From the NCBI GenBank assembly GCA_902528415.1, contig CABZSR010000001.1, positions 1 to 64,000 of the forward strand: 64,000 nucleotides of DNA. Direction: 5' to 3'. The notes under the pieces are model-generated. The model saw only the letters and a program-made list of their open reading frames with translations. It did not search any database and was not told the DNA's origin. The first letter of the stretch is position 1. Every line of letters begins with the position of its first letter. The translations under genes were made by a program, and so were the position numbers. Below are positions 30,976 to 38,538 of the stretch, in pieces. The DNA is from an uncultured SAR116 cluster alpha proteobacterium. GTDB taxonomy: Bacteria > Pseudomonadota > Alphaproteobacteria > Puniceispirillales > Marisalimonadaceae.

Positions 30976-31668
30976 TTATTTTTTTAAATTTTTACTTTTA
31001 TTATCACTTTCAAATCTTTTAATTTTTTTCTCTAAATTTTCAACTTTTTTTAATAATGATACAAGTGCCTTTTCTCTTGGATCTGCGTCACTATTTGAAA
31101 CAGCATAGGGTTTAAAGGTTTCTTTTTTTGCTGATCTTGCAAATTCTCTAGCGGGAACCCCCGCAACTGTAACGTTTGCAGGCACATCTCTTGAAACAAC
31201 TGAGTTTGCTCCAATTCTTGCGTCATCACCAATATTAATCGCCCCTAAAATTTGAGCTCCTGAACCAATTATAACGTTGTTTCCAACTGTAGGATGTCTT
31301 TTTTGATTTCTTTGCAGGTCACTTTCTACTGACGGCATAATACCGCCAAGAGTTACTCCTTGATAAATTGTAACATTTTCTCCTATTTCAGTAGTTTCAC
31401 CTATTACTATACCTATACCATGATCCATAAAAAAGTTTGGTCCTATTTTGGCAGCGGGGTGAATTTCAATACCTGTAAATATTCTGGCAAAATGCATTAT
31501 TAGTCTTGATAAAAATTTTAAATTGTACCTCCACAAAATATTTCCAATTTTATAAAAAAACATTACGTGAAAAGATGGATATAGAAAAATTACTCCAAGT
31601 CTACTTCCAGCGGCAGGATCTCTTTCGATAATAGAGTCTATTTCTTTAAAAAAGTTTTTAATATTCAT
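30976..31668 (-). CDS. cysE: Serine O-acetyltransferase
   Basis: 230 aa from ATG 31668; an in-frame GTG at 31680 is an alternative, and neither has a good ribosome-binding site. It makes O-acetylserine from serine and acetyl-CoA for cysteine synthesis. The SATase core is clear: DPAAGSRLGVIFLYPSFHVM, then hexapeptide repeats of the left-handed beta helix (MDHGIGIVIGETTEIGENVTI and GNNVIIGSGAQILGAI). The C-terminus is a lysine-rich coiled coil instead of the usual Cys-inhibition tail, so feedback inhibition may differ. Heads the sulfur cluster. Confidence 0.94.
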   Translation of the reverse strand: MNIKNFFKEIDSIIERDPAAGSRLGVIFLYPSFHVMFFYKIGNILWRYNLKFLSRLIMHFARIFTGIEIHPAAKIGPNFFMDHGIGIVIGETTEIGENVTIYQGVTLGGIMPSVESDLQRNQKRHPTVGNNVIIGSGAQILGAINIGDDARIGANSVVSRDVPANVTVAGVPAREFARSAKKETFKPYAVSNSDADPREKALVSLLKKVENLEKKIKRFESDNKSKNLKK

Positions 31669-31888
31669 TAATTTACACACTGAGTTTTAAGATAATTTAT
31701 ACTATAACTTTATCTAAAATTGTTCAAAAATATTAAGTATAAAATATATTTTTATTTAATTTATTAATATTGACAGATTAAAGATAAATTATTATTCGAT
31801 AATTATAAAATTCAATAAAAGTGTTCCTTTAATTTTATAGCCATATCATTTATGTTATAAATATATTTAAATTCACCGGAGCTAATAA

Positions 31889-32548
31889 ATGCCTGAAGTT
31901 ATTCTAAATGGTCCACACGGAAGAATTGAATGCAGATACCATTCAGGCATTTCAACAGATTCTCCTATTGCCCTTATTTTACACCCTGAACCTAATCAAG
32001 GTGGCAGTATGAATAATAAGGTTTCGTATGGAATGTATCATGAATTTAGAAACAGAGGTTTTTCAGTTTTACGTTTTAATTTTAGAGGTGTTGGAAGAAG
32101 TGAAGGCATATACGAGGGTGGTGAGGGAGAGTTAGCTGATGCTGCCGCAGTTTTAGACTGGGTACAATCTCAAAATATACATTCAAGATATACCTTTATT
32201 GCTGGATTTTCTTTTGGTTCTTGGGTTGGAATGCAGCTAATGATGAGAAGACCAGAGATTTTCGGTTTTATTTCAGTTTCACCACCAGCAGATAAATTTG
32301 ATTTTTCTTTTCTTGCACCTTGCCCAGCATCTGGCTTAATAATTCATGGTGAAAATAACAATAGAGTACCAAGCGAGGCAATTCAAAAAATTGTTGATAA
32401 AATTTCTATCCAAAAGGGTATCAAAATAGATGTTGAATTCATAAAAGAAGCTAATCATATGTTTTCTAATCATGACGAAGAATTAATGGAAGCTATAAGA
32501 AAATATTTAAACAATGCTCTAGATTCATCAGAATATAGAGAGATATAA
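31889..32548 (+). CDS. Alpha/beta hydrolase
   Basis: 219 aa. The oxyanion region is LHPEPNQGGSMNNK, and FRGVGRSEG follows. The nucleophile elbow is GFSFGS (Ser in the middle) and the catalytic His is in EANHMFSNH. An acid (likely the Asp/Glu after the sixth strand) lies near IIHGENNNRVP. The family has many short esterases or lipases of unknown substrate, common in alphaproteobacteria. CACCGGAG upstream is a good ribosome-binding site. It is followed by tyrS 20 nt later, so it may be co-transcribed with it. Confidence 0.85.
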   Translation: MPEVILNGPHGRIECRYHSGISTDSPIALILHPEPNQGGSMNNKVSYGMYHEFRNRGFSVLRFNFRGVGRSEGIYEGGEGELADAAAVLDWVQSQNIHSRYTFIAGFSFGSWVGMQLMMRRPEIFGFISVSPPADKFDFSFLAPCPASGLIIHGENNNRVPSEAIQKIVDKISIQKGIKIDVEFIKEANHMFSNHDEELMEAIRKYLNNALDSSEYREI

Positions 32549-32568
32549 AATAAAAAAGAGAATTACTA

Positions 32569-33810
32569 ATGAATAAATCTATAAATTCAGATTTTCTGAA
32601 TGTTATGAATGAAAGAGGTTTTATTCATCAAATTACTGATAAAAATAATCTAGTCCAAGAATTATCTACAAATATCATGACTGGTTACATAGGTTTTGAT
32701 TGCACAGCACCCTCTCTCCATGTAGGATCATTAATTCAAATAATGATGCTTCGATGGTTTCAAAAAACAGGGCATAAACCAATCGTTCTTATGGGTGGGG
32801 GTACAACTAAAATTGGTGATCCATCTGGTAAAGATAGTGCTCGACCTGTCCTTTCCGCAGAAAACATAGAAATAAATCAAAATAATATTAGAACTATTTT
32901 TGAAAAATTTTTAAAATTTGGATTTGGTAAAAACGATGCAATTATGGTTAATAATTCAGAATGGCTGGAAAGACTTAATTATATATCATTTTTAAGAGAT
33001 TTTGGGTCCTCTTTTTCAGTTAATAAACTTATAAATCTGGAAAGTGTTAAACAAAGATTGGATAGAGAACAAAATTTATCTTTTCTAGAATTTAATTACT
33101 CTTTGCTTCAAGCATATGATTTTTTGCATTTGTATGAAAATTACGGTTGTAAAATACAAATGGGTGGGTCTGATCAATGGGGGAATATAGTTACTGGCTT
33201 AGACTTAATTAGAAAGAAAACTTCAAAACAAGCATTTGGTTTTACGTCTCCATTATTAACCACCAGTAGTGGTGCAAAAATGGGCAAAACAGCTAATGGA
33301 GCAGTCTGGCTAAATATAGAGCAAATGTCTGATTGGGATTTTTGGCAATATTGGAGAAATACTGAAGATTTAGATGTTATAAAGTTTTTAAAACTTTTTA
33401 CAGAAATACCAATTACAGAGATTAATAAATTACAGCAATTAAAAGGCGTAGAATTAAATGATGCCAAAATAATTTTAGCAAATGAAGTTACAAAATTGTG
33501 TAGAAGTGGAGAAGCTGCTGAAAAAATCTCAACTGCTGCTTCTAATTTATTTAATAAAATCATAGATGATGAAGGATTACCCACTATAAATATATCAAAA
33601 CCTGAAATATCCTTTATTAATGCTTTAAAAGAATTAAATTTTCTAAAAACAAATGGAGAAGCAAGAAGATTAATAAGAGGTCACGGTGCTAAAATTAACG
33701 ATATTATGGTTAGTGATGAAAATTATATTTTAAAAATAGATGATTTTAGAAATGGTAAGGTAAAAATTTCATCAGGGAAAAAAAGACATGGACTATTAAT
33801 TTGTTCTTAA
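32569..33810 (+). CDS. tyrS: Tyrosyl-tRNA synthetase
   Basis: 413 aa. Class I synthetase: it charges tRNA-Tyr. HVGSL (the HIGH signature) follows YIGFDCTAPSL. The KMSKS signature is KMGKT, with GG.TTKIGDPSGKD and QMGGSDQWGN for tyrosine and ATP recognition. The C-terminus has an S4-type RNA-binding domain (GEARRLIRGHGAKIN). Length is normal. The gene ends 10 bp from the convergent end of the AsmA-like gene, with no terminator hairpin visible. Confidence 0.96.
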   Translation: MNKSINSDFLNVMNERGFIHQITDKNNLVQELSTNIMTGYIGFDCTAPSLHVGSLIQIMMLRWFQKTGHKPIVLMGGGTTKIGDPSGKDSARPVLSAENIEINQNNIRTIFEKFLKFGFGKNDAIMVNNSEWLERLNYISFLRDFGSSFSVNKLINLESVKQRLDREQNLSFLEFNYSLLQAYDFLHLYENYGCKIQMGGSDQWGNIVTGLDLIRKKTSKQAFGFTSPLLTTSSGAKMGKTANGAVWLNIEQMSDWDFWQYWRNTEDLDVIKFLKLFTEIPITEINKLQQLKGVELNDAKIILANEVTKLCRSGEAAEKISTAASNLFNKIIDDEGLPTINISKPEISFINALKELNFLKTNGEARRLIRGHGAKINDIMVSDENYILKIDDFRNGKVKISSGKKRHGLLICS

Positions 33811-33820
33811 TTCAAACTAA

Positions 33821-36800
33821 TTAATTTGACTTATCATCAATAAAAAAATTATTGTCATTCAACCAGTCATCTGCAAACAAATCTCTTAAAATACCTGGCG
33901 CAAATGATAGAGTATTTAATTCAACCTTGGGGCTTTCAATTGGTCCAACCATTTTAAATTGCCCTGCAAATAACCCCTCTTTTTTTAATCCTGTTATTAA
34001 CTTACCAACAGCAGGAACAATACTTATAATTTGCGATATTAATTTAATTGGCGCTACTGATCCTCTCATATTTAAAAATTTTCTCTCTAAATTTATTTTT
34101 CCTTTAGCAGCAATTCCTAATGATTCACTGGAAAGATATACCTTATCAAACGTAAAGTTATGTTTCTTGACGTTTATATTCGCCCTTCCTTTATCAAAAT
34201 AAACTCCTTCACCGGAAATAACAGATTGAATACCAGAAAAGCTTAAAACAGATAAGGAGTTAATTATTCCTGGAGTGTTAATTAGACTAAATTTTTTTGA
34301 TATAATAACACCTTTATAATGATCATATGTATCATTTAGAAAATTTATATTTATTTTCATTTCACCACTTCTTATATTTTTTGTGAAACCAAGAGCATTA
34401 AGAAGTTTACCTCCATCAGAAGTGTCAAAAATAATATTAGGTAATTTATCTTTGTTTTTTTCCATAATAATTTTGGTTTCTGCACCACCAACTAAACCAA
34501 AACCGTTAAGCTTCGATATTTTATCGTCAATGTAAATTTCAAATTTTCCACTATCTAATAAAGATGATTTACCAAGCCACATTTGTCCAAATGCATTTGC
34601 TTCAAATATAGATTTATTTATTGTTCCTCTTAGGCTACCTGCCAAAGAAATTTTAGGGTCTAAGATAATCTTATCAGCTGTGATTTCAAAACTTATGTTC
34701 ATGTTATTGTCGGATTGTTTTTTAAGATTATCTTTAAAATAAGAAAATTCTATTTTTTTTCCTGAAAAATTTAAGTCAAATATTTTATTTTTTTTAGCAA
34801 TAGATATTTGTCTCATATCTAATTTTGGAGTATTAATATTCCTCAATAAAATTTGGGTTGGAGTTATACCATCTAATTTGACAATACCAATTTTATAATT
34901 ACTTTTTTCTATTTTTAAATTTATATCCTTTATAAAAGCAAGTTTACCCTTTTGGTAAATAATTTCAGTTTTAATTGAGGATTTTATATTTTTTTTCTTT
35001 ATGAGGTTTAAATAATTTATTTTTAAATCTGTATCAGTTAAGTCTGAATTTAACTTTAAATTTAGGTCTAGATTGCTAATGTCTCCAGTTAATCTAATAT
35101 TAAATTTAGTATCACCGATTATATCTACATTAAAATTTTTCTTTAGGTAATCAGAAAATTCCTTATTATTTTTTACTTCCAGAAGACCGTTTTTAATAAA
35201 TTGATTTTTAATTATTGTATCTTTTAAAGCATATTGAAGTTTATTATCTTTAAATAACATTGCTTTTTTAATTATATAATTACTTCCGTTAATTTCAACG
35301 TCATCAACTGAATACTGTAAATTATCTTTTTCAAATTTAGCTTTATTAATAATAAATTTATTTTTATGAATTTTCAGTTTTATTTTGGCGTGATCGAATT
35401 TATAATTTAGATTATTGCCCCTTAATAATATGAAGCCTGTCGAAGCATTTAAATCAATATTTGCCCAACTTTGGTCAATTATTATTTTGTTATTATGTTT
35501 ATTCACTTCAAATTTAAAGTCGCCAGATATAGTACAAAATACTTTTTTAACGATTTTATCATTATGTTCAAACCTAATATTACTGAATTTTGACCGCCCA
35601 CTTATCTTGAAAATATTAATTTTTTTTAAAAATGAAAAATTTAAACCAAAATTTATGCTATTTAAACTACCACCTTTGAAACTATCGTTATATTGTTTTA
35701 AGACATTTAAATTAACGAATGAATTATAATATTTTTTATAATAACTTAGATGATTTTTTAATATTTTTGTTGATAATCTTTTTATTAAAAAATTAGAAAA
35801 ACCAGTTTTAGAATTAAAATCTATCTCAGAGTACGCTATTATTACATCGCCTATTGATAAATTATTAATCTTCAATAAGCTATTTTGTTTATTCCATAAT
35901 AATTTACCACTTAACTCCGAATTTAAAATAATATCATCATTATTTTTAATAATTAAGTTTGATTTCTTTGATAAGAAATTAAAACTTTCTATATTAAAAT
36001 TCTTATCCGTAACAATATTAATTCTACCCTTTAAAAAGCCAGAAATAGTCTCTGTTTCAAATTTTAATTTTTCTTGTAACAAATTACTTAAGAATAATTT
36101 TGGATCGATATTTTCTATGTTAAAGTTAAATTTATTAAAACTTTCTAAAAAATTAGCTTTTACAGAAAAGTTTAATCTTTTATTTTTACTACAATTCATG
36201 TTGAGTGAACGGGCATTGTTTAAATATTGTGAAACAAAAACATTTTCACAATTAATTTTTAAAATACTTTGTTTAAGTGCATTCCTACGATCTGAAATTA
36301 AAAAGCTAATATTTCCGATTACGATTTTATTTTGTAATATTTTTTTTAATGAGTGCTGTTTATCAAAACGTTTTTGATTTATTGATAAAAAAATTTTAAA
36401 TAATGGTCCCGGTATAAATTTATTTTTCTGTAATTTTCCATACAAAGATAAATCTTTAAAATTTAGGTAACTAAATTCAAGATTATCTTTATTAAAAAAA
36501 ATATTTCTAAAAAAGAAATCATACGTAAACCCTAATTCAATGAGCTTAATATTTGATTTTTCTTTTTGATCAATTGTATGAACTTTTGTATCATTCAATT
36601 CGATTTTTACAATATTAGGCCAGTTAGGTTTTAATATCTTTATTGAACTAATTTCAATTATTACATTTTCGTCATTAATTTTACTTGAGATAAAACTTTT
36701 TACCTTTTTGTTAAGAACACCTTTTAAATTAAATGATTTAATTATAAAATTTTGTGTTTGTTCTGAATAAACAAACATGGTTGTGACTACCCCGAATATA

Positions 36801-36844
36801 AAAAAAGGTAATATCAAAAGTAGAATTAAAACTTTTTTCATCAT
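33821..36844 (-). CDS. AsmA/YhdP-like envelope protein (DUF3971-type)
   Basis: 1007 aa. One N-terminal membrane helix (residues about 3-25) is followed by a very long, Asn/Lys/Ile-rich, beta-strand-dense periplasmic part. A C-terminal block (GVYFDKGRANINVKKHNFTF, then GSVAPIKLISQIISIVPAVGKLITG) is the hallmark of the AsmA-like C-terminal domain. Such proteins bridge the envelope and are implicated in lipid transport to the outer membrane. High AT bias makes most of the middle poorly conserved. Convergent with tyrS. Confidence 0.82.
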   Translation of the reverse strand: MMKKVLILLLILPFFIFGVVTTMFVYSEQTQNFIIKSFNLKGVLNKKVKSFISSKINDENVIIEISSIKILKPNWPNIVKIELNDTKVHTIDQKEKSNIKLIELGFTYDFFFRNIFFNKDNLEFSYLNFKDLSLYGKLQKNKFIPGPLFKIFLSINQKRFDKQHSLKKILQNKIVIGNISFLISDRRNALKQSILKINCENVFVSQYLNNARSLNMNCSKNKRLNFSVKANFLESFNKFNFNIENIDPKLFLSNLLQEKLKFETETISGFLKGRINIVTDKNFNIESFNFLSKKSNLIIKNNDDIILNSELSGKLLWNKQNSLLKINNLSIGDVIIAYSEIDFNSKTGFSNFLIKRLSTKILKNHLSYYKKYYNSFVNLNVLKQYNDSFKGGSLNSINFGLNFSFLKKINIFKISGRSKFSNIRFEHNDKIVKKVFCTISGDFKFEVNKHNNKIIIDQSWANIDLNASTGFILLRGNNLNYKFDHAKIKLKIHKNKFIINKAKFEKDNLQYSVDDVEINGSNYIIKKAMLFKDNKLQYALKDTIIKNQFIKNGLLEVKNNKEFSDYLKKNFNVDIIGDTKFNIRLTGDISNLDLNLKLNSDLTDTDLKINYLNLIKKKNIKSSIKTEIIYQKGKLAFIKDINLKIEKSNYKIGIVKLDGITPTQILLRNINTPKLDMRQISIAKKNKIFDLNFSGKKIEFSYFKDNLKKQSDNNMNISFEITADKIILDPKISLAGSLRGTINKSIFEANAFGQMWLGKSSLLDSGKFEIYIDDKISKLNGFGLVGGAETKIIMEKNKDKLPNIIFDTSDGGKLLNALGFTKNIRSGEMKININFLNDTYDHYKGVIISKKFSLINTPGIINSLSVLSFSGIQSVISGEGVYFDKGRANINVKKHNFTFDKVYLSSESLGIAAKGKINLERKFLNMRGSVAPIKLISQIISIVPAVGKLITGLKKEGLFAGQFKMVGPIESPKVELNTLSFAPGILRDLFADDWLNDNNFFIDDKSN

Positions 36845-36947
36845 CTTTCCTATTTTGTATAATATTAGACAAATCGTAGTTGATATATTCCTTTGATATA
36901 ATATAACTTAATAAAACTTTTAATACTAATTATAAGAGATCTTAATA

Positions 36948-37412
36948 ATGATAAAAATAAATGATGAAATACCGAATTTTGTAATTTTAACTGATACAGG
37001 CGATTTTAAAATTTCAAATCACAAAGGAAAAAAAATTGTTGTTTTCTTTTTTCCTAGAGCAGATACTTCTGGATGTACTGCTGAATCGATTGCTTTTACA
37101 AATCTACAACATGAGTTTGATAAATTAGATTGTGTTGTTATCGGTATTTCAAAAGATAATCAAAAAAAACAGGGTAAATTTAGAGAAAAATATAATCTTA
37201 CTTGTGAACTTGGTGCTGACTTTGAAAATGACGTATGCGAACAATTTGGTGTATGGGTAGAAAAATCTATGTATGGAAAAAAATATATGGGTATTCAAAG
37301 ATCTACGTTTTTATCGAACGAACAGGGTATAATAACAAATGTTTGGGAAAAAGTGAAAGTTCCTGGTCATGCAGAAGAGGTTTTAGAAACTGTAAAAAAT
37401 CTTAACAATTGA
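36948..37412 (+). CDS. bcp: Peroxiredoxin, Bcp/PrxQ family
   Basis: 154 aa. It reduces peroxides with thioredoxin or similar. The peroxidatic cysteine is in ADTSGCTAES (about residue 46), with PR nearby and FGVWVEKSMYGKKYMGIQRSTF for the active-site Arg. A second Cys (TCELG) could be resolving. Transcribed divergently from the AsmA-like gene, and ends one base from prfB's stop (convergent). Confidence 0.93.
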   Translation: MIKINDEIPNFVILTDTGDFKISNHKGKKIVVFFFPRADTSGCTAESIAFTNLQHEFDKLDCVVIGISKDNQKKQGKFREKYNLTCELGADFENDVCEQFGVWVEKSMYGKKYMGIQRSTFLSNEQGIITNVWEKVKVPGHAEEVLETVKNLNN

Positions 37413-37413
37413 T

Positions 37414-38520
37414 TTATCTTTTCATTCCAACTTTTAGTGCCAAAGCAGATTCAATAAAAATATCTATATCTCCATCTAATACAGATTGAGTGTTTCCTAC
37501 TTCTACATTTGTACGTAGATCTTTGACCATTTGATAAGGATGGAGAACGTAAGATCTTATTTGACTTCCCCAACCTATTTCTCCTTTATCACTTGTACTT
37601 TTGTTATTAACTTCTTCTCTTCGTTTCAACTCAATTTCGTATAATTTTGCTCTTAGCATGGATATTGCTTGAGCTTTATTTCTGTGCTGAGATCTATCAT
37701 TCTGACATTGTACTACGGTGTTTGTTGGTAAATGTGTAATTCTTATTGCAGAGTCCGTTTTATTTACGTGTTGTCCACCTGCACCAGAGGCTCTATATGT
37801 ATCAATTCTTAAATCTTTGTCTTCAATTTCAATATCTATTTCATCATTAATTTCGGGATAAACCCAGATTGAAGCAAAACTAGTATGTCTTCTTGATGAA
37901 GAATCAAAAGGAGATATTCTTACTAATCTATGAACACCTGACTCAGTTTTCCCCCAACCATAGGCGTTAAATCCCTCTATTAATAAAGTGCAAGATTTAA
38001 TACCTGCTTCATCTCCTGAGCTTTCTTCAATAGTTGAAATTTCATATCCTTTTTTATCTGACCATCTTGAATACATTCTTTGTAACATCAAAGCCCAATC
38101 TTGAGCTTCTGTACCACCTGCCCCAGCGTGTATTTCGATAAAACAATTGTTTGTATCAGCTTCTCCAGATAACAAACTTTCCAACTGAAGTTTATCACAT
38201 TTTTTTACTAAACTATCTATTTGAGAAATTATTTCGTCAATTAGTTCTTTATCATTTTCTTCCTCCGCAAGATCTATAAGCTCGCATAAATTACTTTTCT
38301 CAATTTCGATAAATTTTATAAGATCTAAATTTTTTTCAATTTGCTTTTTTTCTCTCATAATTACTTGAGCTTTAGATGAGTCTCTCCAAAAATTTTCAGT
38401 TTCTATTAATTCATCCAATTCTTTGGTTCGATTTAGCGACTGTTCCCAATTAAAATGTTTTTTTAAAATATTTAAACCATTATCAATTTCTTTGAATTTT
38501 ACTTGAATTTCGGTTTGCAT
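37414..38520 (-). CDS. prfB: Peptide chain release factor 2
   Basis: 368 aa in one unbroken frame from ATG 38520. It terminates translation at UGA and UAA. The GGQ hydrolysis motif is in GAGGQHVNKTDSAIRI. The tripeptide SPF stop-codon reader is present (VRISPFDSSSRRHTSF). No in-frame UGA or frameshift site interrupts the first 30 codons, so the usual autoregulatory +1 frameshift is absent. Convergent with bcp. Confidence 0.97.
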   Translation of the reverse strand: MQTEIQVKFKEIDNGLNILKKHFNWEQSLNRTKELDELIETENFWRDSSKAQVIMREKKQIEKNLDLIKFIEIEKSNLCELIDLAEEENDKELIDEIISQIDSLVKKCDKLQLESLLSGEADTNNCFIEIHAGAGGTEAQDWALMLQRMYSRWSDKKGYEISTIEESSGDEAGIKSCTLLIEGFNAYGWGKTESGVHRLVRISPFDSSSRRHTSFASIWVYPEINDEIDIEIEDKDLRIDTYRASGAGGQHVNKTDSAIRITHLPTNTVVQCQNDRSQHRNKAQAISMLRAKLYEIELKRREEVNNKSTSDKGEIGWGSQIRSYVLHPYQMVKDLRTNVEVGNTQSVLDGDIDIFIESALALKVGMKR

Positions 38521-38538
38521 AACTTGTTCCCTACAAAA

